Assembly: GCF_000203815.1 (NCBI RefSeq) | Contig: NW_004457736.1 | Span: 620,001 to 684,000 of the forward strand | Length of the DNA stretch: 64,000 bases | Origin: Cavenderia fasciculata | Lineage: Eukaryota; Evosea; Eumycetozoa; Acytosteliales; Cavenderiaceae | Direction of reading: 5' to 3' | In this document: positions 1 through 12,818 of the stretch, in pieces | Numbering within the stretch: position 1 is the stretch's first letter | Layout: every line of letters starts with the position of its first letter | Translations under genes and position numbers: made by a program | The notes under the pieces: model-generated | What the model saw: the letters and a program-made list of their open reading frames with translations, nothing else | Told to the model about the DNA's origin: nothing | The model's database searches: none

Positions 1-538
1 CTTGTTGTTGTTGTTGTTGTTGTAAGAGTAAGAGTTGTTGTTGTTGCTGCTGCTCTTGAATTTGTTGTTGTCTTTGTTGATATCTATATTCTGGTACTGT
101 TACAAAAAGATAGACAATATCCTATAATTATGATTGATTGATTGGTAAGTATCATTGTTGTTGTTGTTGTTGTCATCAGAAGTTTAAACTAACTTACCAT
201 ATTTTTCAAGACATCTTTAATTTTATTATGTACAGGGATGTCGGAATGTTTGGAATCGTTTATCTTTAAGATCTGGAATTGCATGCTATATTGGCTTTCG
301 ATTTGCTTTTCCAAGACTATATAGTTAGAGAGTAGAGTAGAGTAGAGTTGTAGTGTAGAAAAGGGGATAATATGATTGATTAGTTATTGGCTGTATTGGA
401 ATGTCGTCCGTCGATGGTGAACTTACATTGCAATAGATCACTAATTCCAAGTGTTGAGTCTACACAGACTCTGAATCTATATAATCCGTAGACTTCAACA
501 ACAAGTTGAATGTTTTCATTGTTGTTCATCATCATCAT
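1..538 (-). CDS. 5' part of a Gln-rich protein with a ubiquitin-like N-terminal domain (runs off the window)
   Basis: Three exons join in one frame: 427-538, 198-316 and 1-121, with GTAAGT donors and TAG acceptors. The start is a run of four ATG codons (538-527) followed by Asn codons. The first ~90 residues alternate short hydrophobic strands with polar turns (IQLVVEVYGLYRFRV, then a helix-like DLLQFLEKQIE, then DIVYLFVTVPEY), which looks like a ubiquitin/coilin-N type fold; that is my reading of the pattern, not a search result. After YRYQQRQQQ the chain becomes a Gln tract with a short Leu run and leaves the window at base 1. The function is unknown. The exon structure and frame continuity across both introns make the gene itself convincing, while the fold is tentative. 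Confidence 0.7.
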
Positions 539-1727
539 TGTTGGCTAGTTAGTTGTTGTTGTTATTTGTTGTAGTAAAGATTGGAAATAAAAAGAATATA
601 GACTAAATTGCTGTTTGATTGAACTGAACTGGCTTGGCTTGGATACTGACTGCTGTCTGTCTGTCTGTCTGGCTGAATGAATAAATAGAATGGATGTGAA
701 TGTGGACAAAGACAAAGGTGTATAAAATTACAAAAGTGGGATAATGTACAGGGAGAGAAGCTTTACAACAACGTGCGTGTGCGTGTGTGTGTGTGTGGGT
801 GCGTGTGGGCGTGTTGTGCTTGTTGTGGGGGTGATCGCGTATGGGATTGATTGATTGATGACAATGGGGTTAAAAAAAAATGTAGTAAAAGTAGATGTGT
901 TACTAGGTGTAAGTGGTAATAATAATAATAATAATATTAATGGTACAATTGGGTGGGGGGTGGAATGAGATGAAGTGAAGTTGAACAGACAAGTATGAAT
1001 GAAAAGAAACAAAAAAGAGAGTGTAAAGTTATCGGTCAACAACAAAGACTAGAAAGTCAAAGGGAGAGAAGAAGGATTAAAAAAGAATTAATAATATTTA
1101 TAGGTTTTAGCCCAATTCAATCGGCGTCGACCACCTCGAAAACAACCCCCCATGATTATTAGTTAGCACCTCGACATTGTTTGATGGGCTATGGTGTCAG
1201 ACTGATGGTTTGGTGAGACCTTGAAATATCTCTCATTGGAACCTTTTTTTGACGGGCGTCTCCCAGATTCGAGCAAATCAAACAAACAATCTTTCGTAAA
1301 AACTTATCTTTTTTTAGAATTTATTGATTTGTTGCCTGCGACATTCACTTAAAATGCAACAGGGCAAAGAGATGGCATCACGAGTCTTTTTCGTGTCACC
1401 TTGGGCTGGTTGGCTGTATACCCCCACACGCACAACACTGTGATCCCTGAAAACTGAACGGTTTGGTTATCGTCGCCCTCGCCTCGTCTTGCCCATATCA
1501 CACATACGATCACACAACACAAAAAGGATAAATATGATTTTCTTTGATCAATTTATCTGTTCAATGATTCTATATTTATGATATAATAACTGTTGTACAA
1601 TAATCATAGGTTGTTTGAAATCTCAAGATCTTCTTCTTTTAATATCTCCCATTGTTTATCATATCATATTATTCACAGATCCATCAGTTACTTTAAATAC
1701 CCTCTGTTGGTTCAAGCCAAAAGACAC
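539..1727. other. Gene-free upstream region with GT-rich tract
   Basis: No supportable gene on either strand. It lies upstream of the minus-strand gene ending at 538 and probably holds its promoter. It contains TGTC and TAA micro-repeats, a (GT)n/GGGTG tract at 772-818 and a less AT-rich patch at about 1110-1500 without an open frame. I looked for tRNA arms and found none. Confidence 0.5.
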
Positions 1728-1889
1728 ATGCGTAAATGAAACGTGTCATTGTTGTTGTTCATTTAATTTGTAAATTGCAAGTAAAGGTTTATTATTATTA
1801 CATGTTTGAACAAAGAGCAATACTGGTTTGTTGTTTATCATTTCAAGATATTTGTTGTCTTTCTCTCTAAAGGTGGGTTGGGAAACAAG

Positions 1890-2089
1890 TAGTACCTTTG
1901 CATCTTTGCAGATTCTTCTTTGTGAAGTTGGAAATTTTAAACCCCACAAAACGGGCAACGAGCAAGAAGAAGTATCACCAGAACCAGGTCGTTGTTGACG
2001 ATGAACAAAAGGACAAAGGGTTTGTGGTTGCCTACACCAAAAGAAGAAGATTCATGAAGAGTTTATCTGTTAAAGCCAAAAAGGTTTAA
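1890..2089 (+). CDS. possible small basic protein (terminal exon), unrecognised
   Basis: An open stretch ends in TAA at 2089 and encodes a Lys/Arg-rich tail (NPTKRATSKKKYHQ ... YTKRRRFMKSL). It has no ATG of its own. A tiny first exon, ATG-C at 1728-1731 before a GTAAAT donor, would splice in frame to an AG at 1888-1889 and give a 67-aa protein; very short first exons do occur in dictyostelid genes for small basic proteins. I do not recognise the family. Codon choice looks like coding DNA, but the gene model is weak and the ORF could be chance. Confidence 0.25.
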
Positions 2090-2309
2090 TCTTTTTATCT
2101 TTGCATCTTGAAAATAGTTATCTTTTTTTTTTGTTTTTTTGATGTTGTGCAAGTCAATTTTAGGTCAAGCTAAGACTTTGGGTATCCAAATCTCTGTTGG
2201 TTGACATTATCTTTTGAATACTAAAAAGTGAGTTTAATACTTTGGTTGAATACATCATCTATATAGGTCTGTTCTATTGGAAATCTCTCACCGTGTCGTA
2301 ATTGATTGA

Positions 2310-3113
2310 TTATCTGGTTCTTGACATTGGCTGGAATGGATGGATATCAAGTCCTTTTCTAATATTAAACTCTGTATATGATTTGTCACATGCTGACTTG
2401 ACTCTTTTAAAGAATTGTTTAAGTCGGCCTTGTATCTTGGTTATCTTTGTTGATAGCGACGATCGGGTATCGACAATCTCAGGATCTGGAGAGCTACTAC
2501 TGCTATTATTAATAGCATCGTTTAGACAAGCATCGTACTCATCAATGAGGATATAGAGTTTACTGTTACAAACAGTACTCCTCAATCTCTCAAAACTAGT
2601 CAAACAATTGTCAGGCGATATCTCCAAGGTTTTGTTGTAGGTATTCTTAAATTTCTCAATCGACAAGTTTACCTTTTCATTGAAATCCTTTTCAAATAGC
2701 TTGCTATCTATAAATATTAATTAATTAATTAATAAAGTTGGTTTGGATATAAAAATTTTTTTTTTTAATACACATACATCAAAAGTAGAAGTATCGAGTC
2801 CAGAAAAGTCAAGATGGAGTACCATGAATTCATTCTTTAAAGGAGTTGGTTTCTTACCAATGGAGAGGTGACCAAACAATTTATCGGGTCTATCAGAGGT
2901 TATATCATCAAAGGTTTTCCTGTTTTTACAGTCATAGTATTGGTGGAGCATGTCTAGGAATAAAGTCTTTCCAAAGCCATGAGGACGAAGAGAGACTATA
3001 ACTTTGGCATTTAAATCTTCAATATATCGAATATAGTTGCTGTTATCAATATAAAAGGAGGAGGAAGAGGGAGGAGGATTGACAATAAACCTTTTCAAAG
3101 TTTCCTCCACCAT
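2310..3113 (-). CDS. Short AAA-ATPase-like (DUF/AAA 'RPxxFGK' family) protein
   Basis: Two exons, 2774-3113 and 2310-2707, give 245 aa from the ATG at 3113; the join through a GTGTAT donor reads FDV-Y-SKLFEKDF. Residues around 40-60 carry a P-loop variant, LRPHGFGKTLFLDML, matching the RPRRFGKS motif of the 'predicted AAA-ATPase' family. Downstream, LYILIDEYDACLND is the Walker B motif. Family members usually run on to a C-terminal PD-(D/E)XK-like part, but this one stops shortly after the AAA core (FNIRKGLDIHPFQP), so it is either a short form or a truncated copy. The presumed role is an NTPase of unknown substrate. A Ser run after Walker B is a normal dictyostelid insertion. The upstream leader ORF is described separately. 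Confidence 0.6.
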
Positions 3114-3405
3114 TTATAAACTTGGAAGGTACTTTTACATTATCTTTTTCGTTGGTTGTTGTTATTGTTGTTGGTGTTGTTGTAATAGTAGAGTAAGTAC
3201 GAATACATGAATGGGAATAAAACCCATTGTGACCAAAAGTTGAAGAGAAATTAAAAGTAGATGATTGGGGAGGTTGATGATGATCATCAAAACAACTTTG
3301 AGAAGAGTTGGATCTAACAACACGACTATTTGGACCACGTATAATTTGAAATGGTTGTATACACTTTGATGTGACAAAAGATAATGTACAAAATTTAGAT
3401 AGCAT
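3047..3405 (-). other. Upstream leader ORF in a different frame from the AAA gene
   Basis: An ATG at 3405 opens a frame that looks like a mitochondrial presequence: Arg/Ser-rich, few acids, with IRTYSTITTTP near residue 70. It stays open through KVPSKF and then overlaps the AAA frame, which starts at its own ATG (3113) in another frame. I found no usable GT-AG intron to join them. It could be an N-terminal extension lost by a one-base shift, or an upstream ORF. Confidence 0.35.
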
Positions 3406-3818
3406 TCTTCTAAAAGTAATATATTATTATATATTAAAGAGAGGAGAAAGAAGATGAAGATAAACCATCCATTTTTTAATCCTTGTCTACATAACAACTT
3501 GTTATATCAATAATATTAACAGATGACTGACAGATATAATAATATATAAAGATATCTCATCGACTATCTTGGGATTATGTATGCTTTAACATAGGTCATT
3601 GAAAATCAATGAAAAGTTTGTAGCTGAAAAAAACAATTTTAATATTTTTTTTGAATAAAATCAGTTTTTTAGTTGAATGGGGCAGCGCATGATAGATAGT
3701 TTCCGGATTCAAACAGATTTATTGAGTATTCAAAGACACTGCTTTGCTATCGATAGAACAACCCAACCCAAGACACATATTTTACAATCTAACAAATATC
3801 ATCATAGTAGTAAAAGGA

Positions 3819-3858
<40 letters not shown>

Positions 3859-4008
3859 AACATAAATTAAATATAGCAAAGAGGAAGTTAGTTTATCGTA
3901 GCATTGTTGTTGTTGTAATATTAGAATAGATTGTATCATCAGAGTAAAGAAAGTAAAGACAATAACAAGTAGATAGTGTCTATATATTTATATATTAGAT
4001 TATATTAG
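3406..4008. other. Intergenic spacer between divergent genes
   Basis: The spacer separates the minus-strand AAA-like gene from the plus-strand BAR gene, so it probably serves both promoters. It is AT-rich with no credible coding frame. A GAAA tract lies near its downstream end. Confidence 0.6.
3817..3860. repeat. (GAAA)n microsatellite
   Basis: About eleven uninterrupted GAAA units in the 5' flank of the BAR gene. Confidence 0.95.
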
Positions 4009-6339
4009 ATGAGTGGAAAAATGTTCTCATCATTGTTAAGAAAGAGTGGGTCGTTGGCAAATATAGGTGGTAGTCCAGACAAGGACGGGTCGCATTCAAC
4101 ACCCTATGGAGATGTCATTAGCGAGGTCGTCGTCGAACCAGAAGAGATTAAACAATCAGAAAGAAACTTGAATGACATTAAGCAGTTGTTGAGCGATCTC
4201 ATCAAAGCACAACGAGCATGGACTGAAAAGGGTGACAAATTGGCCAAGACACATGTACTATGGGCACAATCATTCTCCAAAGACCACGAAAAGAATGTAC
4301 AAACCAGTTCATCAAACTCACACATTACCAGTCAATACGCCATCCAACAACAAGCTGAAGGTGGAGGCAGTGAAAATAACATTGGTTTTACAAGAGCAAT
4401 GGAACAATTCACTGTATCAATGACTAAATCTTCAAATTTTGATACTGAATTTGTAAGTAGTAAACAAAGAAACAAAAAAACAAATACAAATAATGATTAA
4501 CAATTTATTATTTAAATAGGTAACAAGTGTAAATGAAGGATTTATTAAACCAATTCAAACATTGATTAGTGTAATCGAAGAGAAAAAGGTTTATAGAAAG
4601 AAATACGATAAAGCATCAAATGAATATGAAACATTGATTGGTAAAATTAAAACTATTCAAACAAAGAAAGTTGAACAATCTCATATTTTGAAATTATATA
4701 CTGTAAATATTAAAAATCAAATAATAATAATATATTAATAATAATATATAATAATTGTTAATTCCTTCTTTTTATTTTTGTTTATAGTATGAAAGAGAAA
4801 AAACCAAAGCAAAATTAAACTTTGATGCTGCTAAACATGAATATATAACATATTTAAATGATACTCAAGTATGTTCAAAAAGGAATATATGAATAATATA
4901 TATATTATGTATATTGACTAATATGATTATTTATTATTTTTTAGAATCGAATGCATACAGAATTTATTGAAATATTAATTAGACATTATGAATCAATGTC
5001 AACTACAGCTGGTAATTCATACTCTGAGTATGCTGGCATTAAATCATATGTCGATAGTTTGAGAACATGGTGTTTGTCAGAACAAGATTATTTCCTCAAA
5101 GATATTGTTGAACGTGAACAAAAGAGAGCCGTTGAATTATCAAATGAATTGGATGCTAAATTCCAACCATTTATTGATGTACGTACAATAATAATAACAA
5201 TTAATAGTAATGTTGGTTATATTCTAACTTTTATTGATTCTATTTTCTATTTTATTTTATTTTCATAGTTATTAACAACACCAGCATTTAATTTATGGTA
5301 TGGATTTGCAGAAGTTAGAAAGAATGAACTTTACCCACCACCTCCTCCACCAGGTGGTCAACCGGTTTTACCAGCAACCAATCCAATCAACTTTATACCA
5401 CATCTTGTTCGTGTGTTGGATATGCGCGGACAGATGAGCGAACTATTGTCACACATGGTTCGTAGTGATTTGGTGAATCAACACGCATCAAGCTTGGGTA
5501 ATGTCTTTATCAACCAACCCATCTGGTGCGAGATGGTGGAGGAGTGCGCCGTCCACCTCGCCATCCCCTACTTGAAATATCTCTTTGATCAATCCATCAC
5601 CACTATTGTCGGATACCCAGAACGGTTCCGTCCACACACACCCGAAGGCATTCAATCATTTATCGGTGAGTTTCAAAACATCTTGACCAACTTTGCCACA
5701 TCGCAACAGTATCTCCCTCCACCATTCAAACGCGCATCTATGGAGATTGACGCTGTTAAGCGTGAGAAGAGTGTCCAACACCCACCATCCGGATGTCTCT
5801 TGTTTGCACGTGTCTTTGCTCCATTCATTGCACGTCCCCATCTCCGCGGTCTCTTTAATGTCGTCCCTTCCGACGGTGCACTTGAATCACTTGGTTTTTT
5901 CGCAACCATGTTTTCTCATGCCGGTACCAACCAGACCTTTTTAGCTTCACAAACCGACTACCAGCAGCTCAATGAAGCACTCGCCAGTGCACGTCCCAAA
6001 ATCATTGACTTTTTTGGCAATATTGGTGATACCACCGAATGGGCATCGTCGGTGGAACTAATCGAAACCTACTACGCAGACATCCCCATTGTCCAAGCCT
6101 TTGCCAAGCAGCACTACTCTAATGTTGCCAACACCATGTCGACTCGTGGAGAGCGCGAGCTTGCACAAACTTTTTTATCCGCGCTTGGTCAACTCGAGGC
6201 CAACGAAGACTTTGACAAAGGTCACTCTAAAAAGGCTTCCCAATCTGTCAATGGGGTCATCTCTTCTCCCATGGTCATATCTCCTCCTCTATCACCTGTT
6301 GATGAGGCTCAACAACAACAACACTCACAAGAAGAATAA
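4009..6339 (+). CDS. BAR-domain protein with RasGAP-like C-terminal domain
   Basis: Five exons (4009-4452, 4520-4702, 4788-4868, 4945-5178, 5269-6339), all joined in phase 0, give 670 aa. Residues ~30-330 form long amphipathic helices: EIKQSERNLNDIKQLLSDL, a Ser/Gln linker, then VIEEKKVYRKKYDKASNEYE and further coiled coil. This is a BAR-type membrane-curvature module. A proline run (PPPPPPGG) leads into a helical domain containing MVEECAVHLAIPYLKYLF and GCLLFARVFAPFIARP, which resembles the FLR..NPAIxxP core of Ras-GAP domains. The expected role is Ras or Rap GTPase control at curved or endocytic membranes. I do not see a clear FLR arginine finger, so GAP activity is uncertain. The tail is Ser/Pro/Gln-rich and probably disordered. 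BAR confidence is higher than RasGAP confidence. Confidence 0.8.
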
Positions 6340-7181
6340 GAGTGAAAGCTAGATAGATAAAAAAACAAACAAAAAATCAAAATAATCAAATAATAATAAC
6401 AACCAACACAATGTAATTTAGTATTAATAATAATAATAATAATACAAATCAAATCAAATCAAATCACCAAATTAATTTCATTAGATTGCCCCAATCCAAT
6501 CCAATTCCCAAAACCACCCAAATAAATCATGTATTTTATTTTTAAACTATAAATGTGTTATATAAACAGTGGGGTGTGTTGTGTAGATTTGGTTAGTGAT
6601 GAGTGAGATGATGTTATAAAGGATGGAGATCTCAAAAACAAAAAACCAAAAGCAAGATTGTTGGTGATTAAAGTTGTATCCAAGACGAGCATGCGTGGAT
6701 GAACCATTGAAAGAACCACCATCCAAATTTGTTGACAAAAAAAATAAAAAAGTGTGTGGTGAGGGACCAACAAAAAGTCTATTATCACAACACAACACAT
6801 ACAAGCAAAACTATATATAATTACATATATCTACATAATAGTAGTCAAAACAACAACATAAAAGATAAATAGATTAGATCGCGAGATTAGAATAAGTAAA
6901 AACAAAGAAAGAACATACACATTACATAAACATTGACAGATTAGAAGACCATTTTATGAATATACAAATAGAAAGGAAGATAGATAGATAGATAGATAGA
7001 TATACATAAAGAACAACTATACTACAAATAGATATATTTTAAGATACATAGAACGATCGTTTTCATCAATCGCAATCAATCGCAGTCAATCAATCAATCG
7101 TCATCTCTATCAATCATTGATCGATAGGATCAACAACAATAACAACAATCAATACAGCAACAATAGTGTAGTAACCAAATC
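6340..7181. other. Intergenic region
   Basis: It holds the 3' flank of the BAR gene and the promoter of the kinase. It contains TAA, GATA (about 6981-7002) and ATCA repeats and no credible gene. Open stretches on the minus strand at 6547-6804 lack coding character. Confidence 0.6.
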
Positions 7182-8527
<1,346 letters not shown>

Positions 8528-9438
8528 TCAATCAATATGAAAAATAATAATCAAAAACAATAATAATAATAATAATAATATTTAAATAATAATCTATGAT
8601 AATAATTAACTCTAGATTAATTCCCCAACTCAAGACTTGTGAATAATACAACCACCCGAACTATCTCTCTATTATTTCATCCACCATTCCCTCCATTTCT
8701 ATTCCATTCATCTCAACGTTATCTTTCTAAAAATATTCAATCATCATCATCATCATCAAATGTAACTTATTCGTTATTGTTGGTTATTACACAAACAAAC
8801 ACAACAATCAAAACACATAGCCCTCTACTCACCCAACAAACTCTACTAATAACCTAAACTCTCTCTGAGATCAATCACAATCATCATCATCATCATTGGA
8901 TCCATCACGACGGACTCCTTCGAGACCTCAAAAGAAGTTTAGTTTAATAATAAACAATAAACCCAGTAATCTTTTAAAGTGTGCCAATGCATACCTTAGT
9001 AGATTACATCTATTCAATCTTTTAAAAACATCTGTCAAGTCAAGATTTACAGTCCAATTAATCTCTCAAGATCTTAAATTAATTAATTAATTGATTGATT
9101 TAAGGTTGAATAGATCAAAATTTTTATAGGATTGCGAGCAATGGTCAAAAAGCGTATGATTTCATTGAAAGAAAGATTTTTTGGTTTTTTCTTGTTTTTG
9201 GGAAAGGGTGATGACTGTTGCAAACAAGTAGCATTGTAAAAAATCATTCATTTTAACCATCATTATTTTGTAAAAAAAAAACAAAGAGACATACAGATAG
9301 ATAGATAGAAAAGTCATAGTAGTATAAATAAATAAATAAATAAATCACAGTATAAACACAACCAATAATCGCCGCGATACTATAAATATATCACACAGTC
9401 ATCCAATAGGCAATATAATAGGTAAGGTTCATTTACAC

Positions 9439-9464
9439 ACTATACTAGTCGCGACAAGTATAGT
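9439..9464. promoter_or_regulatory. 26-bp near-perfect palindrome centred on GTCGCGAC
   Basis: The arms ACTATACT and AGTATAGT flank a perfect GTCGCGAC core, with a single A on each side as the only mismatch. It lies 1.3 kb upstream of the IP6K start in otherwise CG-poor DNA. The symmetry suggests a dimeric-protein site, but no factor can be named. Confidence 0.4.
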
Positions 9465-9661
9465 AAATTCACTCACTACTCCTATCTACTACTCTCGCAT
9501 CACTCACTCACTCTCGAGATAGAGTTGATTTTACAACTTCAATCATATGAATCTCCGCTCTCTTGTCTCTCATCATTCATTCATTCATTCTATCCAAATT
9601 TAATATGATGTTTAATAATGATAATAATAATACAATAAACATTACATCAGAATCACCGTGT

Positions 9662-9703
9662 GTGTGTGGGGGTTTAATTAATCACTCTCAAACCCCAACA
9701 CAC
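9662..9703. promoter_or_regulatory. Inverted repeat with GT/G-rich arm
   Basis: Two 14-bp arms (9662-9675 and 9690-9703) pair with one mismatch around a 14-bp loop. The left arm extends a GTGTGTG tract into GGGGGTTT, which resembles the G-boxes recognised by GBF in Dictyostelium promoters. A regulatory role is inference. Confidence 0.35.
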
Positions 9704-10172
9704 TGTTTTTAGTAGTGTAAATCGAAATTGAACCACTTGGTGTTATTGAAATTTATATAACAACAACAATAACCAAAGAAACAAAGGGTCACACATTCCA
9801 TTTCAATTTCTTTTAACACCATAGGACAACTACTATTCCCATCTTTTCTTTTTTCATTTTTATACACATATAAATTATATTATATTATATATAATTAATT
9901 AATTAACCATAACAACAAAAAGAAATATATATATATAAAAACAAAAATGTACAGTTTTCTCTAAACAAATAAATAAAACCTTATTTATTTTTTTACTACT
10001 CTCCTCTCTTTCATTTCTTTTCCTCTATCCCTAACAAACAAACAAACAAACGATAAAACAAGAAAGATATACCTATATATATATTTAATTATCTGCTTGT
10101 TCTATCTATCTTTATCTATCTATTCCTTCCTTTTATTCTTTTATTCTTTACAAAAAATTCGATTGATTTTTC

Positions 10173-10188
10173 AACTCTCATGAGAGTT
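10173..10188. promoter_or_regulatory. 16-bp perfect palindrome
   Basis: AACTCTCATGAGAGTT reads the same on both strands, about 590 bp upstream of the IP6K start. The function is unknown. Confidence 0.3.
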
Positions 10189-10776
10189 TGGGAATTCTCT
10201 AAAGTTGGGATGATCAATAAAATATACAACTGAAATTAAAATTTTTATATTAATAATTCATAATTTATTCTCATACATCTACCCCTCTCTCTTTCTCTCT
10301 CTTTCTCTTTCTTTCATTCCCATCTCTAATTCATTCCCATCTCTATGTATTATTATTTATATTATCATTACCATTATATTAGATACAACAACAATTGTAA
10401 AATTATTTATTAGTATTAGATTAGAGAAACAACTATAGAGATATAACAATAATTATTTCATAGTTGTAGATTGTCAACACCACCACCAACCCAACACTAA
10501 CACCACCAAACAAACAAACAAACATTAGTACATTAGAAACACGACACACTAACTAGTTGAACACCAACAACAAATAATAATAATAATACAACACATTTAA
10601 GAAGAATCGCTCTCTTAAATATTCAACCAACAAATTATTATTATTATTTATTTAGAACATCAATCATCATTGAATGTATAGTAGGATAATCCAACTACCT
10701 TACAGTAATAGAACCAATAACAATCATAGTAGTACATCATCATCAACATCATCAAAAATATTATCAATCCAACAAA

Positions 10777-12818
10777 ATGATACCATCATCCCCAATTATA
10801 CAACAACCTCAGCAGCAACAAGAGACATTGACATCCATCAACAATGATTTATTAAATTCAAAAGTCAGTTTATTAAATATCCAAGACAATTATGACAACG
10901 ATGAATTATCTTCACATCATGATGTGATGCCTTGTCGATCCATTCCGTCATCTTCTATGGCTTCATCTACCAATGGTTGTGGATTTAAATACCCAGAAGA
11001 AGAGGTGATTAGAGGACAAAAGGAACAAGAAGAGGAAGAGGAGGATATATTAATTGAAGAAGAGGATGCAGATTCATCATCTTCTACAACTAGTAGTTGC
11101 AGTTCATTGCCATACACAAGTGTAGTATTGCAATCCAACAACAACAACAATAATAATAATAATCCATTGTCAGCATCTTCATCTTCAATATCAAATAATA
11201 ATAATAACAAATCAACTCCACCAATGAATATATTGGCACCCAACTCTTTATACCAAGTTTGTAATACAAAGAGAAATTTAATATCAACTTCTCCAATTCT
11301 CTTTTCAATGTTTGAACAACCAAATAATAATAATAATCAACAAAATAACAATAATCAAAATAATAATAATAATAGTGATAAAACAAAATGAAAGTTATTC
11401 AAATCATTCAACACCACAAACACCATTACTATTATCACAACAATTAACTTTACCACCAACTGTCACAATAACTTCCCCCAGCAATAATAACAATAACAAT
11501 ATTAATACACCGACACCTACATCAACTATACCAAACAAACTTGTACATTCTACTAGTAGTGATGATGAAAGTGTTGGATTCATCAACCATCAAAATCAAT
11601 TGGATTCATCATTTACAGATGAAGATGATTTATTAGACAATACTAGTAGTAATGGTGGTGATAGTGATCAAGATGACGATGGAGGAGATGAAGTTTCAGG
11701 ATTATTGGTAGTACCAACCACTCCATCTTCATCTTCCAACTTGTCATTATCATCATCAGAGATTAGAAAACGAAGTATATCGATAACATTTCCAGATTTA
11801 ACTCTGTTATCTCACCAGGTGGCAGGTCAGTGCCCCCTACTTAAACTACCAGATGGAAAGGTTTTAAAGCCTTTGGTGCCAACAGAATACCAATTCTACA
11901 AATCGTTGGAACATCATTCAGAATTTATTGATTTCACACCCAAATTCTTTGGTATCGATCATTTTGGTTTGGATCATGAGTATTTGGAACAATCCTGTAA
12001 TAAACAATCAACTATATTTAATTATGCTCATTGGAGAAACAAAATAATTAAATTACCAAAAGAAAATCAAAATTGTAAGAGACAGAAAAATAGAAAAAAA
12101 AGAAAAATAGAAGCATAGAGTATTAATTTAATTTCTTTTTTATTTAGTGTATATAAAAATAGAGGATTTAACATTCTCATGTAAATATCCATGTATACTT
12201 GACCTTAAAATGGGAGTTAGACAACACGGTAGGGAAGCACCAGCTGAAAAGGTTAAAAAGATGGTGGAAAAATGTAAAGCGACGACATCGTCATCGTTGG
12301 GTTTTAGAGTATGTGGACTCAAGGTTTATAACCTACCAAATGGGGAATACTCGACATATGACAAATACTATGGACGTAGTTTGACCGACCAAGACATACC
12401 TCTTGTATTGTGCAGGTATTTGGATAACGGTCTTAGAAGTCGTCTCGAGTTGCTACCATTGATCGCCAAACGATTGGGACAAATCATTTCATTGTTTGAA
12501 CAACAACAATGTTACAAATTCTATGGAGGTTCTTTATTATTTATTTACGATGGTCAAAGTACCAACGCTGCAGACGCAAAATTAAATATTAGAATGGTTG
12601 ATTTTGCTCATGCTCATCCAACTTCAACTTCAAATATTAATCATAAAAATAACAATAATAATAATAGTAACAGCAACAACAAAAATCAACCGCCTCCAAT
12701 CGATGATGAGGATTCAGTTTTGGATGAAGGCTATTTATTTGGTCTTCGTAATCTATTAAAATTGATAAATACTCTTATCCAAGTTTCAAATAATGCAAAT
12801 AATTTAAATACTATTTAA
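10777..12818 (+). CDS. i6kA: Inositol hexakisphosphate kinase (IP6K), with an apparent 1-nt frame break in the N-terminal low-complexity part
   Basis: The kinase part spans exon 1 up to 12074 and exon 2 (12148-12818). Signature motifs are PCILDLKMGVRQHG (the PxxxDxKxG box of the inositol polyphosphate kinase family), SLLFIYDG, the metal-binding IRMVDFAHA and DEGYLFGLRNL. The enzyme adds a pyrophosphate to InsP6, giving InsP7. The N-terminal ~200 residues are Asn/Ser/Glu-rich. From the ATG at 10777 the frame runs to a stop just after 11388, whereas the frame that leads into the kinase is open from before 11312. One base fewer in the A runs at 11380-11388 would connect them into about 655 aa. 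I found no intron there. A sequencing or assembly slip in a homopolymer is the likeliest reason; a true lesion or slippage is possible. The Asn-rich insert before DEGYLFG is typical for the clade. The symbol follows the single D. discoideum IP6K. Confidence 0.85.

Larger units (their letters stand above)
8528..10776. other. Long gene-free region upstream of the IP6K gene
   Basis: About 2.2 kb with no supportable gene. It begins with the kinase 3' flank and continues as AT-rich promoter or 5' UTR DNA with many short tracts. Three palindromic elements stand out and are listed separately. An open stretch at 8896-9090 has no ATG and no recognisable content. Confidence 0.6.

Noticed and set aside
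1-180. Regular TTG repeats that could look like a repeat array
   Set aside because: They are Gln codons (CAA) of a minus-strand exon, not CRISPR or a satellite.
1746-1958. Open frame on the minus strand
   Set aside because: No ATG, no recognisable motif and no acceptor that would make it an exon. It overlaps the slightly better plus-strand candidate.
8896-9090. Open frame after the kinase gene
   Set aside because: It lacks an ATG, its composition follows the spacer, and no domain is visible.
10698-10712. CCTTACAGTAATAG resembling the 3' box of Dictyostelium class I small RNAs
   Set aside because: The matching 5' box and stem are absent and the core differs (CAGTAA rather than CAGCAA).
10917-11586. 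Leu/Tyr/Val-rich frames on the minus strand
   Set aside because: These are antisense of the Asn/Ser/Thr codon runs of the IP6K gene.
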